Assembly: GCA_018389105.1 (NCBI GenBank)
Contig: JACATO010000052.1
Coordinates: forward strand, 1,178,001-1,242,000
Direction: 5' to 3'
DNA: 64,000 bases
From: Nautilus pompilius
Lineage: Eukaryota > Mollusca > Cephalopoda > Nautilida > Nautilidae
How positions within the stretch are numbered: the stretch's first letter is position 1; every line of letters starts with the position of its first letter. Made by a program: the position numbers and the translations under genes. This document shows positions 49,829 through 62,120 of this stretch, piece after piece. The notes below the pieces were generated by a model. It did no database searches. It had not been told where the DNA came from and saw only the letters and a program-made list of their open reading frames with translations.

Positions 49829-51539
49829 CTCTTTCTCATAATAAAACTGACCGTTGGAAAATTATCTGATTCAGAAATTAAAAAAAAAAAAAAACATTTA
49901 AGGGCTCTTCTAGGGACTACTCATGTTTGGCAATTCAAAGCAGCATTAGAGAAAAGTTATATGATTTATGTACTTGATATTCAAGCCAAGGTATGTTTGT
50001 TCACAACTTTTTATTTGTATGGTTGCCATGGTAACCAAGCAAGCTAATGAGTATGTACCAAAAAACAAAAACAACAAAAAAAAGCACCACTTAAGAAGGG
50101 CGCAGTTTTCCCGTTTCGGATATGGTCAAACTACATGACAAAACTGGAGACATTTGATAAAAACAAATTATGGGAGCCAAAAGATTATTAAAAACCTTCA
50201 GATGCCACATTCGGGCGCTGGGTCCCTACTTCCTCCCCCTCTTACGGTTACTGTTTCTATCTGTTCCATATAGTCCGCTTATGAATGAGGATGAGACATC
50301 TATTAAAATGACTTTTAAGATCCAAAAGACCCCTCCCCCCCAACTCTTACTTTTTTCACATTAGCGAGATCAGCAATAAGGAAGTTTGGTCCAGCATAAT
50401 AATTCTGCTGATCCCAAGATTACACTACGTAAAAAAGAAAAAGGCGTGATTCTATAAAGATGTTTCTGCACTCGTCTCTTAACACACCTGGGAAAGGTGC
50501 GGTTAGGGTCTCCGAGTTATACATCACCGTCAGTCCTGCAATCATTTCAGCTAAGACGCGTTGCCAGACGGTTAATTAGCGTGAGCGGGCACCTTCTGTT
50601 GCGCGGTACTCATTACACTGTTTCTTCTTTAACGTTTTCATCCTATTTTCTTTTTTTTTTTGTAATTTATTCCTTTTTAAGGATGTTTTAAACGAAGGTC
50701 GGTGTTGCCATCTCCGACCGCCGTGAAGTAAAGACCGCGCCAGGCTTGGGACACAAGCCCAGCCATCAACGCTGAGAATTAAAGCGGCAACAGCGAAATC
50801 TCAGAACAAAAGAAAACGCACACACACAAAAAAGCCTTCATTTTTTTGGCGTTTCAGACTCTTTCTACCATCTCATCCGTGTCTTTTCATTGACTGAAGT
50901 CGTAAGACTCCGTGCAGGTCGGTTTGCGGTGAGGATGAGTCACGTGATGGGGCGTTACCCGTCAGTGGCCACATCACCCAGATGTAAACACTGGGACGAG
51001 TTGCGGGTCGGTCAGTGACTTCGGGCATGGTTTGCTTGCTTGACCGATCGTAAATATTTGCTACACCTGTTGGTAAATAAAAAAGAAAAAAGACGGCAAC
51101 AGATGTTCAAGGGGCCAGATCCTTCGTTCAACTCGGAGATGGACCGGATCACAGTCACAGATCAGATTAGTGAAACACGTGCTCAAGATGGAACCATGCC
51201 CGATACTGTTACCTGTTGCTGTAAGATCGGACAGCACATTAACAGATCTCCCGGTTTTGTTGGAATGATATTACAAACAGTGACGTCGGTTATTTGATTA
51301 CAAAGAGCCGGTATGATTTTTCAAAATTATGAACTCTTCTTTGAACATTTTCAGCTAAGAGAGTTGGCAATCAGATCCCAAAGCCTGACGAAAGCGCATT
51401 TTTATGGAACGGAAGAAAGAGGTTGGGGTGGGGAGAGACAGACAGACCGACCTGCTGTCGTGGATGGTTACTTTATTTACCGAAAACTGCTTAGGTCAAC
51501 TGCTATTGCTGCAAATGTTTGCTGACCAACAACATGTCG
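49829..51539. other. CpG-replete DNA, no gene recognised
   Basis: Mixed DNA with a poly-A run at 49880-49893, a C-run near 50335 and E-box-like CACGTG near 50943. No exon or RNA gene is visible. Parts near 51040-51500 may be upstream remains of the hAT relic. Confidence 0.4.
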
Positions 51540-53230
51540 CAGTTCGCAGGTCCAGCCCTGACAGAGTGATGAAGTATCACGAAAACAACGTCGAGCATTG
51601 TCCTGCAACATTAGCCTTAAATTACATTATTAAGGTGTTAAGAAGCAACAAGAACGTGACGTGGTCTGCCGGCATTCGGTAATTCGGTCGCGTTGTAGAG
51701 ATTAAATATTTGCCCGAACGTGGACAAAGTCTTTCGCTGAGACGTCGAAGTATTCGGATCTCCTGATAATGGAAACTCTCGGGAGATTTTGGAGATGATC
51801 TCAAAGTCTGGTCCTTTCCTAGATGACTATATTTCTCGTAAAGGTGGAGGTACGCCAAATGGCTTGTCATCAGCCACTCGTGAAGAATTAATCGAACAGA
51901 TCGGTGGGCGCACGTGTGGTTGGCGATGTGCGATGAAATTCGTGGTTCGAAGCACTTCTCGATCTCTGTGAATTCTACCTCGGATGTAAGTCCGATTGAT
52001 CAACTGACATTTATCGTCAAATATTTTAATCGCCATGGCGACCCCCACCAAGCGTTTTCCGAAGTCCCCCCCCCCAACCATGAGTTGTCCTGATGAAGAT
52101 GTGCAGTAATGCGTTCTGAAAACTTTGCAGACTTCATCCCGAAGTCCGGTTTATTTTGCGAGGGCAAAGTTGTGACGACGCTGCAAACATAACAGGAAGA
52201 TATGCGGGTTTGCAAGCGCGAATCAAAGAATTTAATCCGTTAACAGACTATGTCCTCTGTGCTTCACATTCTTTAAATTTAATCAGTCTTGCTTGTGAAC
52301 TGTTGATTTTTTTTTGGTCTTGTCCAAGGGGATGTATGATTTTTCTCTTGGTGAACTAAGCGCCGGAAAGACTTTGACAGCGGGGACTGAGGCCAAATGA
52401 AAACGGACGTATCCTGACACTTAAAACATTTTCATCTACACGTTAGCTTTGCCATTTCGAATCTGTAACAGCGCCACTTGTCAACTGTGCCAACATCCAC
52501 AATATGTTGAGTGCTAATAATGAGAATGAACATGAGCGTGGTAACGCAAGATGTGATGTATTTGCGAGCAAGCTGTGTTTGCTAGAGACCGTTCTTATGT
52601 GTCATGTGGAACAAAATCAAATGCAAGTTTCAGAGAAGCGACATTCCTCTCCGAGGCTCATCTGTAGACATCCAATTTGCGGTGGCTTTGTTTTTGTCTA
52701 CAGAAGCTTTCGATTGCGAACTCAGGGGAAAGTTTGAGAAATCGGAGCGGAAGTGAGGTGTCTGATGTCAAATATTTGTCAGGAATGTGTCACCAACGAC
52801 ACCAGAAGCGCGAGAGAAAACGACAGGCAGGTGAATCTGATGAAGATTATCTTGAACTTGCAGGAGTTCAAAGATTTCGCGTTGACATTCCTTGTGACGG
52901 TTGGCAAAGTCCTTTCTTCCCTCGACTGGCATGAAGACAAATGTGAGAAGACTCTGGAGCTGTTAGATCTCCAGCAGCCGACGATACCGGACAGCTAAAG
53001 TGCACGCTGCACGTGACAGACAAAACTAACAACAAATTCGGAAAATGTTTTTATGCAAATCGTGTTAAAGAACTTCTGCATTTCCCTGAATTTACCTGCC
53101 ACATGGACATCGACCTACGAGCGACGGAGACTCTGGCGTTAGTGACGTCAATGCTGTGTTCCCATCTGAAAACAATGTTCACAAGTTTTCATCAACAAAG
53201 TTACGAAAGAAGTAGTTTTAAAACGACCAC
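51540..53230 (+). pseudogene. hAT transposase relic (ZMYM1/DUF4371-like)
   Basis: A long, decayed hAT-superfamily transposase of the zinc-finger/DUF4371 type. Blocks in order: HENNVEHCPATLALNYIIK (about 51575-51640), where the family has 'HE.S..H'; VVEIKYLPERGQSL (51690-51730), for 'VVaVikFLaERGLa'; HFSISVNSTSDVSPIDQLTF (51952-52015) and then IVKYFNRHGDP, the start of the catalytic region; RGQSCDDAANITGRYAGLQ and then ARIKEFNPLTDYVLCASHSL (52158-52275), the second conserved block. Stops and frameshifts separate all blocks. Weaker helical remnants continue to about 53230 (for example KELLHFPEFTCH). No ends or 8-bp duplication were identified. It is clearly inactive; placement in hAT is secure from the two long blocks. 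Confidence 0.85.
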
Positions 53231-53728
53231 TACATGTTCCGTCGCCATTGCTCACTTTAACAAAGTAAATAAACTTTTTAATCCTATATTCTATTTTTAT
53301 TTAAAAACTCCTGGTTGTGTTTTGGGTGGGGTCCCTCAAAATTCTATCCAGCCGTAGAATCCCATTCCCCCCCCCAATCCGACCGTGCCGCGTTTCCACG
53401 TCTCCCCCCCCCCTTTCCTGGTTGGTAACTTTGAACATACCAGTAATACATGAACCGAAACCGAACAAAAGTTTCTCGGTGAAGCAGGCCGCGGTTCTTA
53501 AAAGTCAGCTGATGGCGAAGTCACGCGAGATCTTTTTCTGTTCCTCCGTGCGAGTTGGATTAATTCAAGAATTTCTCTGAAGTCCACACAGTTTTACCAT
53601 TCCGACTCGACATAAGTAAATGGACACTCGGGAGACTCAAATAAGCCATCCATTCAAACTATGAAAACAGGGGTCAGAGGAAAATCGTTCTGCAGACAGC
53701 CATGAACAGGTGCTTCCCGAGAACTGAT
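53231..53728. other. CpG-replete spacer with C-runs
   Basis: This holds two C-runs (about 53367-53374 and 53405-53414). Nothing else is recognised. Confidence 0.4.
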
Positions 53729-53900
53729 AAACTTTGAAAGAGGACAAATAGTTGGGCAATAAGACGTTGACAGCAGACAGCCAAAAACCTTTCAGGCACC
53801 GGATATTTCGCTGTCGACCGTTGGCAGAGCCGGCTGTCCAGCTCAAGAGAAGACAACTGTTCATTTACTCCTGGACGGCCAAACAACTGCTTTGCATCAA
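53729..53900 (+). pseudogene. Tc1-like transposase N-terminal fragment
   Basis: Translation gives LINFERGQIVGQ, then a stop, then about ten residues later DISLSTVGRAG. This matches the N-terminal helix-turn-helix of one Tc1-like group ('l.dFERG.IVG......s...iA..l.isLSTVgRv'). Nothing catalytic follows. It is short and decayed, so the call is tentative. Confidence 0.45.
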
Positions 53901-54275
53901 ATCAAACGCGCAGTTTTTTGGGTTCACATTTGTAAAGAAGTACTTCGTTAGCCATTTCTTACTGAAAGCCCTGCAATCGCTACACATTCCGGAAGGATAT
54001 AAAATCCTCATTAGTCACAATATTGTCTTATCTGTATCCCCCCCCGTCCCATTCGATACAAGCGCCTCGATCGGCATCGATGCAGTAGAAAAATGTTTGG
54101 CGTAGAAATTCGGACTAATTCATTCATCCCCAGGAGCGATCTACCTAGTGGGAGAGAGTGACAGATGATTGTTTATAGGTGGCAAGGCGAGCTGGCAACG
54201 GGCAGCATGGCATGTCGAAATGTGAGATAAACTTCGTCCCGAGGCCAATTCCAGTAGCAGTTTGACAGTAGTGCC

Positions 54276-54278
<3 letters not shown>

Positions 54279-54316
<38 letters not shown>

Positions 54317-54398
54317 GGAGAGCGAGAGATGGAGAGATGGAGAGCGAGAGAGAGAGATGGAGAGAGAGAGATGGAGAGCGAGAGATGGAGAGATGGAG

Positions 54399-54449
<51 letters not shown>

Positions 54450-54492
54450 CGAGAGAGGAGAGAGAGAGAGAGAGATGAGAGAGCGAGAGATG

Positions 54493-54529
<37 letters not shown>

Positions 54530-54581
54530 TGGAGAGAGAGATGAGAGGAGAGAGAAGAGAAGAGAGAAGAGAGAGAAGAGG
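54279..54581. repeat. GA-rich minisatellite
   Basis: About 300 bp of almost pure purine, with recurring GATGGAGAGCGAGAGA units. The block at 46125-46370 has a related motif on the opposite strand. The arginine/glutamate-rich frames it opens are artefacts. Confidence 0.92.
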
Positions 54582-57500
54582 GTGCCCCCTTCCTATTTCA
54601 GGCGTATGCACTTCTCGACTGCACACCTTTTGATTGTATATAGCATATTGTTTGTTGTATGTAACAACTGCTCACCACATCATATTTTAATAGGTCATTT
54701 CCTCAAAACGGCTCGCCCCATCCCTGGCCTAGAGATGATTTTGTCAACAAAACTTAAACAGACGTCACCAGGAAATGAACGGCTCTCTGTACTGCGAGTT
54801 TAAAAATGGTTGTAAAGTGTTCATCCGTTGTTGTCTGCCAGCAACATTTCGGTTATTAAGTGTAAGGAACTTAAGACATGAGCTAGTCGTTATCCAGAAA
54901 TGATTATCTGGTATTAAGAGTGAAACAGCAATGTGTATAAATAACTGTTCTTATTTCCTTTGTATTGAAAGTCACAAATTAGCTAGAAGATCACGTGTCA
55001 GTCACGGCACCCCTTTTTTACGAATTCATGAGTAATTATTTTTGCTGCTGTGCTTTAAAAGAATCACGATATTCGCTCTCCAAATTTAGTTAAAGTAAAG
55101 TAATTTTAATGCTACTTTCCCAGGCCGATGCCTGTATTGTTTTTGTTTGTCCCCCCCCCGTTATTTTAGAACGTGATTTAGACGTCATCATCGCAGTGCG
55201 ACACACGTGACTGGTGTTCCTGGATGAGCGAGACTTTCACGGCGGTCTGATACCAGAGGATACATACCCTGCTGGATACCCCGTCAGAGGGACATGTGCT
55301 GACAACCTGGAATTGTGTCGATAGGTCTGTTTGCACCCTGGAGCCTCGTATAAACCACAGTGGCTTCCGGTCTCGTCGTATTTACTAAGCAGTCCTACCC
55401 GAGGGGGGGGGGGCCTTCCTCGGTTGATAGGCGGGGGTCTCCGCTCGCGGGGAGATACTGACAAATTTAGGGGTCGCGGGGAAGGAGTGCGAGGTGTCGG
55501 TGATTTTCCACGCACAAAGCGATTGCGTTGTCGAGCTCCAGGTAGAGGGGCGAAGGAGGAAGTTTCGCTAAGCTGTTTCCAAACAAGTAGCGGGCGGGTC
55601 TGAGTCTGCACCCGCAGACGTCTCTGGCTTCCGGTTCGGTCAAGAAGACGGACGGTTCGAGTTGAGGTCGGCTGCCCGTGAGTCAGCCTGCGGCGCGTGG
55701 ATGGAACGGCTCCGCTTCAAAACCCACAAGGGCCCTTCCCCGCTTTTACACCGCCCCGGTAAAACCCTTATCTTATCTGCCTCTCTCTCCCTCCCTCTCT
55801 CTCTCTGTCGTTCCCCGATGATGGCGACAGGGAAAGATTCCCGAAATGTAGGTTCACGGTTATTTCCGTGACTACTGAGTGAAGTGATGACGTGAAGTTC
55901 CAAAAATATCCCCCCCTAGTTTCTGTAAATAGCACGGGACTAGCAACTCTCTGTTATTATCTTGGGAACCAATGAAGATTTCGGTGTGTCTCGGTATCTC
56001 CGGGGTGCCATTCCACATATTCCGGATAACTTCTAACCGTTTCGATTGTTTACCGGAGCCTAAGAAGGGTAATTCGAAACCAATAATAATATACACTGAT
56101 CGCCATAATTATGACGTAACTATGAGAATATAGATGCGCATTTTACAACAGCCATAGGAACGTAAACTGTACGCAACGATAAACAGAGCGCGTGTGATAT
56201 ATGGAAAGGTTTGCCTACTCGTGCGTCCGCAGTTATGCCAACCAATAATACACAATGGCTAGCCAACTGAACCATGTATCAATCCACGTAACCCATTAGC
56301 CGTTTAACTATGACGTCATTAATCCTTTCAGTTCTCTTCATCAAAGTAGCCATCCTGTTCAGTAACATTTCCAAACGTCGCCTTAACCCCATATTCCTCT
56401 CGCAGGTAGCTCAGACTTTAATTCACTGTGAACCTTTTCCCTTGGATCTCCGTCCCACTCAACTTCAGTGGAATTCGGATCTGTAGACCGCGGAGAAGGG
56501 CAGATCATTTCTTTTAAAATAATTCTTCCGGTTCTCTTTCACTAAGGTTTTGCCCACTGCGCTCTGGATCATTATGTTCTTGCATTACTAACTTCACCTG
56601 TCAAACGATGCGTTAATGCAATTACATGGTGTTTTTTGGAGAATTACATCAAATTTTATCAAACCACCATTCGAAAGAACAGTAAAGCAACCATATATAC
56701 GACCACGCTAAGTTGTAAGGAGAATACAGCTATCCTCTTGTTTTTCTCCCGTCCAACCCTTTTCTAACCCCTTGGGATCTGCTCTCAGCTGGCCGCATTG
56801 CACTGTACGTGTGTGGCCCAGTCAGATCGAGGGCTTTCCTAGCCGCTACTCGGCCAATGGGTTCAGCCCTTCTTAGCTATGTCTGGGTGGTAGATGCTGT
56901 CTGCAGCAGAAGAAATGTGGCTGGACTACTGTCGAGAAAGGGCTTAGACCAGAGATCGCCACACGTACCCCCATCCGGCGGTCAAAGGACTAATTGTTTA
57001 TATTCGGTAGATTTTAAATTAAATTTATTACGTGGCAATCTATTGTTCCGCATTAAAAAAACTATATTGCGCTTAACAATTGATTAGTGTGTTTCGCAGT
57101 AGCTTAGACCCCTCCACCAGATTTAAAAAAACAAACAAACAACAACAACTTCCAACCGACCCGTCGTCACCCCTGTGCACCGAGGAAGAGGCCAAAAGCT
57201 CTGTGTATAAAATTCACGTCTAAACGAGCAGATTTTTCGTTTCCAAAAGAAAAGGCGACTGCGACTACAGAAAAGTAGGGCGGAGAAGATGAGAGTGTAA
57301 AGCGGCCGGAAGTGCGTGAGTACAGCGATTTACCGACACCAAAATGTGCTCTTTGCTTGGAGTAACTCGCTAACCGTCATGACTGAGGCGTGTGGAGACA
57401 AAGCATCCGGATCTTGGCGGTGTGGACACTGATTCCCTGGGACATCTCGGGGCGGGCGGGAACCCACTGTCAGCGGAAGTCGCCTCCCTACGTGATGCAA

Positions 57501-57889
57501 AAGAACAAAAACAGCTCACGCAGTCGGAGAGTGTTTACTGCCGCAGACATTAGCGAGGCAGGGAGACTAAGGGGAAACCCCAGTCCTCGTCGTCGGGGAA
57601 TTTCCGAATTGCCGGTCCCTGACAGACCGACAGATTACAAGCAGCCCCTCTTTCTTCACCTCGGATTGACGAGCTAGCGTTTGTTCCCTATGTTTGGGGG
57701 AAATGGTTGAAGAAGGACCTTGGGGCAGAGGGTTCTTCTGAACATCTCAATCAGTGCCTCGGCCCCTTCGTGAGACACCAGATTCGGAATCGGCTCAAAC
57801 GATGTGGGTACTATGACGCGGTTTCATCAGAGGGGGTTCCAAGGATAGTTACAGCACACGGAGAGGCCCAGGCATAATCGAAGGCCTGG
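54582..57889. other. CpG-replete DNA, no gene recognised
   Basis: Includes C/G runs near 55150 and 55404 and a CpG-dense stretch at 55370-55760. Overlapping frames occur on both strands at 55237-55611, with proline/arginine-rich translation and no motif. A 152-bp segment at 56950-57101 is flanked by a repeated GCTTAGACC but lacks clear terminal repeats. Confidence 0.4.
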
Positions 57890-58490
57890 AAGACCAACTA
57901 AGCGGGGTGAACTCGAGCGTGCAAGGGCCAAAAACCGGTGTGGTCGATTTCTATGACAAAATCAAAGAGTTCACCAGTAAAGCAGCGCCGTAGAATAATA
58001 AATTCGCGAGAGCAGGTGTTGCTACAATGTTTACCTGTCTACAACCCGAAGCGGTAGGCATCTCCGATGTAATCAACATCCACATATTGCCCACCGATAA
58101 CTGATCGGGACTGGACCAGGGACCCCCCTCTCCAGAGCTACGATGGAGAACATGCTGCACATCCTGAATGTCAAAGAAGATAAATTGATCGAGCTGAGCA
58201 ATGGCTGTTTTGTTTTTTCTTCTTCTTCTTTGCGCTAGAAGTACGAGAGGTGTGGACGAAGCATCTTTTGGTTGGGTACTTCGAGAACGAATATGAAGAG
58301 CTCACACGGAAAGCAATGAGTCCTGCTGCCGTTTGCAAAAGCATATTTGTGAGGCCGAATTCTCTGCTTTGACGAACATTAAAACGAAACAGAGAAAAAC
58401 TGAACATGACGGATGATATGAGAATTTGTCTCTCTAGCATCGAACCTGAGATTGATGATGTATGCAAGACACATGAAACCCAAGTGTCTC
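57890..58490 (+). pseudogene. hAT transposase C-terminal relic (ZBED5/SCAND3-like)
   Basis: A second hAT relic, from a different subfamily. At 57892-57990 it reads DQLSGVNSSVQG and VVDFYDKIKEF, where the family has 'hLn.lNl.LQGk...v..mYd.IkaF'. At 58322-58480 it holds the C-terminal dimerisation segment: VLLPFAKAYL, then in another frame CEAEFSALTNIKTKQR, then in the first frame DDMRICLSSIEPEID and THETQVSH, equivalent to the 'DLRV.lS.I.P.....QAQPSH' end. The frame change in the CEAEFS segment fits loss of two bases. Other stops lie between the blocks. Only the C-terminal third is recognisable. Confidence 0.82.
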
Positions 58491-58714
58491 ATTTACAGCC
58501 TATTTCGTAGAGCTAAATATGAACATAAAAGAGACTACTATCCCAAGTTTAAGAATTGCACTTTCTCACCTTAACTGCGTTTAAATGTAGTAAAAGCGTT
58601 TGATATACATCTAGGTCTGATATTTCCATCTTACAAATAACTTTTATTGAAACATAGTTTAAAGAGCAAACATTGTAAAGTGAAGTGGTATTTCAGCTAC
58701 AACCGTAATACAGA

Positions 58715-59290
58715 AGGAGTGCATCTGCCAGTTCTGTGGCTTCCTTCCTCGCTCCTTTAAGTTCACGGCTGAGCCAGTCGACTTCATTCGATGAATAGTT
58801 GTTCACACACCGCTCCGTCCAACTCCAACCTCGTCTCAATTTTCTCTTGGAAATTAATCAGCTTTACGGAGACCAATAATGAAAAGCTTTGTTTTATCTG
58901 AAATCTCTCTCTCTCTCTGAGGTTCAAAACAAAGCGATCACTCATCCTTAATGAAGTCCCTTAACATTTATACAAAAGCTTGCTTAGATGAGCTGGCAAT
59001 TATTCACACCAGCAGCGAAAAAAAACATACCGGATGAACGTGATGTTATTCCTTCGGTATGAACTTAATCTGACACTTATATAAATAACTTGCTAGGTCA
59101 ATAATTATTCAGAAAAGCTTAAAGTTACCAGTTTATTATGTTCTGATACATGGTTCATCGAAATTTTACTTCTCTGTTTCTTCATTTTTTTTTTTTTTTT
59201 GCTTGGATGATGCATTTCCATTAAGATAAAATTTTGGAAAGCGTATAACTGTATTTTGGTATGGTTCACTAATAATTTTGAACGAAAGTG
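58715..59290 (-). pseudogene. Second copy of the old Tc1-like relic
   Basis: This copy is homologous over its length to 30060-30470 plus 32060-32118 in the left half. On the minus strand it encodes GVGRSGV, a stop, then TTIHRMKSTGSAVNLKERG, the helix-turn-helix end followed by RKPQ. The right end, reverse complemented, reads CACTTTCGTTCAAAATTATT after a TA, the counterpart of the left copy's end. It is truncated on the left next to the hAT relic, so the catalytic part is missing. It keeps CpGs that are TpG or CpA in the left copy. Confidence 0.8.
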
Positions 59291-59381
59291 TATATATATA
59301 TACTAATAGTTTTGAACGAAAGTGTAAATATATATATATATATATGAACGAAAGTGTATATATATATATATATATATATAA
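59265..59381. repeat. Triplicated transposon end with TA microsatellite
   Basis: GAACGAAAGTGTA occurs at 59280-59292, 59314-59326 and 59346-59358, each followed by an AT run; the last run continues to about 59381. The unit of about 33 bp consists of the Tc1-like terminal repeat plus its TA target expanded into (TA)n. Confidence 0.85.
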
Positions 59382-61399
59382 TTATCCTAGTTTCGACAAT
59401 TAATTAATAATTAATATTTATTTATTTTCAGTTTTAAGTTATGTCACAGTAAATCTGGCTTTAATCAGCCCTTCTCCTTGGATGACTCATCTGTTCTCCA
59501 GCGACCCGGCAGCCATCTCTCAGTACCCTGTAAACTTGCAAGTTGGGCGAAAAAAATGTCGACGGTCTCCGATCTCAGAAGGGTCACCGTCTATGGCGGT
59601 CGGGAGGACTTTGATGAAGGAGAGATAAAAACAAAACAAAATTAGACGGAAAGTGAGCTATCCGATTACTAACGAACGAGCCACCTAAGCAGATTACCGG
59701 GGCAGAAACATCGCCGCCATTAGTCACCCCCCCCCCCCTGGCGTTAGGAAAACAACAACACGCGCAAGCCGAGCCCCTATAAGGGGGAGAGAACGAGGTC
59801 TGTTAAGCCGGAGAAAATAAGTCGAGTTCACAAAGGTTCCTCGAGGACGCATCGCCTTTAGCTCCTTTAACAAAACCCGCGTCTTCATCTCCGGGTGCTG
59901 TCGGCGAGAGCAGTTGTAACGGGCAGGTGCGCTTCTTGTTCAGGGGTAAAGGTAATCGGCGACCCTGCTGACTTCAGTTAAGGGATCCGATCCGCAGCGA
60001 ACGTCAAGACGTCTTACTTCCTCACGCGACCGGCATCCTTCCAAAACTTCTCCAACAGCAGCCCTTTTCACGTTCCATCTCCGCAGTGGACGATCCGCAT
60101 ATCTAAAAGTAATAATAACCAACCCCGTACACGCACTGGTTCATATTTAAACGATAATTAATCCAGACCTTCTAATTTTTTACACGTTTCTAATGAACCA
60201 TGACCCATTATCCTAATAAGAAAGACATAATTAACCCTCCCCCCGGCAAAAAGCCCATATTTACAGAATTCTCTTTCAACGCCACACATCATAAAGCCGG
60301 TCTGTACCAACCACCCTAAGAAGAAAAACAGTCTCCAAGATTTCAAACGGCGCAAGTTCTACGCTTCTGCTGCAGAAGGTGTGCGCGGCCCAAATATTAC
60401 ACAACCCGAAAGCTGGCTCTTCTCTCCACCTCCGATTGTGCACGTAAAACGCTAACGGGCGTCCAAGGCCCGAAAAGATGCCCCGAGACGCGAATTAGCC
60501 GTCACCAGATGGCGTGTTAACCAACAGAGCACTAGCAAGCTTGCACCGAATATGATCAACACAGAACGGAACAATACAACGAGTGGCGTTCATTTTCTCA
60601 GAAATGTTACCTTAAAGGTAAAATAACGAAAACAGGAAGTGTCAAGGATAAGCCGGCATAATACAAAGACCGGAATTTTAAAAAAAAATTTTTAAAAAAT
60701 AGACGTAATACAGGCAAAGGGAAACTATAGCGCTTTTGTTATAATCGTACAGAAGGCACATGGATTCAACAAGAATAATACTTCTTGGAAAGTAAAGGAA
60801 GTGACTTACCACCGAAAACAAGTAAAGCAGCTGACGTGGCGTTCTTAACTTAAAGAATCCTTTGTTTAATTAATACAAATACCTTGAGCACTTTATTATA
60901 CTGTATATATATATTTCTGATCACTAGTCACTATGCTACTGTTCAGGCCACAAAAAACAGGCACCGGTAAAGCCAGTTTATAAGGAACGGAGCTGCAGGA
61001 GGGGTCTCTCCTCTCACCTGGAAAATCGCAGAGGTTATCCTAATATACACGAGGGGGAAAAAAATATCTATTATCACGGTGTAGGTCGGGTGGCTTCCAA
61101 ATAGGGGCCCTGGCTGTTTCAGCTGTGAGCAACTAAATACCTAAAACCAGGAGACGGGGTCTATTTCAGTATCGCTTCGTCTTTGTCCGAATTGTTCGAA
61201 GATCGAGGAGACCGTTAATAGTTCATCCTTGGCTATTTCTGTATTACATTGGACGCTATCACTCGTCAGAGCAGATCAGCTTTCTTTTATAATCGGGAGG
61301 AAGAGTTCGGAGTTTGATTTATCAGCAGCATCTTGCGTCACGCCTTTGGTCTGGAGTTAGATTTCGGCTGATAAGGTCCATGACGTCATGATACACGTG

Positions 61400-61445
<46 letters not shown>

Positions 61446-62120
61446 GAGGCATAAAGCTGTACTACAAACAGCATACAATGGCCCGGGAACAAGAATGAGA
61501 TGCCTATTAGCTTGATCCTTAAAGTGGTCTACACTAACAGTAGGAACGAATATACACTTCTGATTTATTCCGGTCATCTGCAATTCTGTTGCGAAGAAAA
61601 ATAAATTTCTTCTAAATATAAAACCGGAGTGCATTTCTACTTTAACCCTATAATTTCTAAGTGTATGGACCCGAAAGGATTGTGACTCGCCACGCACTTA
61701 AAAATCGAAAGTATTTTACAAAACCCACGTCGACTGTCTCCTCAGAGGAATTAAGTCAGAACTGATCAAATCTGACGGCTTTGATCGAACGCCCGTGAAT
61801 CAGATCATCGATATTTCGATGTATGGTCCGTTTCTTCCGGAGCAAGATTTATATACAGATTTTCTTTGATTTTTTTTTACAAATTCTACTTGTTATTTAT
61901 TTAACTATTTCGTTTGAAATGTCGCATAATTGATAGATGGAGTTATGGCGAGTGCGTGTGGCTGTACGTGCTTGGCACACACGCAACAAGGAATCCCAGA
62001 GTGAAAACCTCAAACGTCTGGGACAGCATAGACACCGCACGCGCCTGCTTCTTCAGTCGATTGGTTTCTCTCGCGCACAAGCCGCCGGCAAACCGAACGA
62101 CCCGACTCAGATTATTCGCG
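59382..62120. other. CpG-replete DNA, no gene recognised
   Basis: Mixed DNA with a C-run near 59727-59737 and a compound (CT)13(AT)10 microsatellite at 61399-61445. CRE-like TGACGTCA lies at 61381. No exon or transposon motif is recognised. Confidence 0.4.

Noticed and set aside
49327-50047. Long frames of 180 and 233 codons
   Set aside because: Translations of the CT-rich minisatellite; low complexity, open in several frames.
54141-54803. Serine/leucine-rich and Arg/Glu-rich frames on both strands
   Set aside because: Products of the GA minisatellite.
55237-55611. 124-codon proline/arginine-rich minus frame
   Set aside because: Composition follows local GC and a G-run; no recognisable domain or start context.
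56950-57101. 152-bp segment flanked by GCTTAGACC, hAT-like insertion
   Set aside because: The two ends do not form convincing inverted repeats; the 9-bp repeat may be chance.
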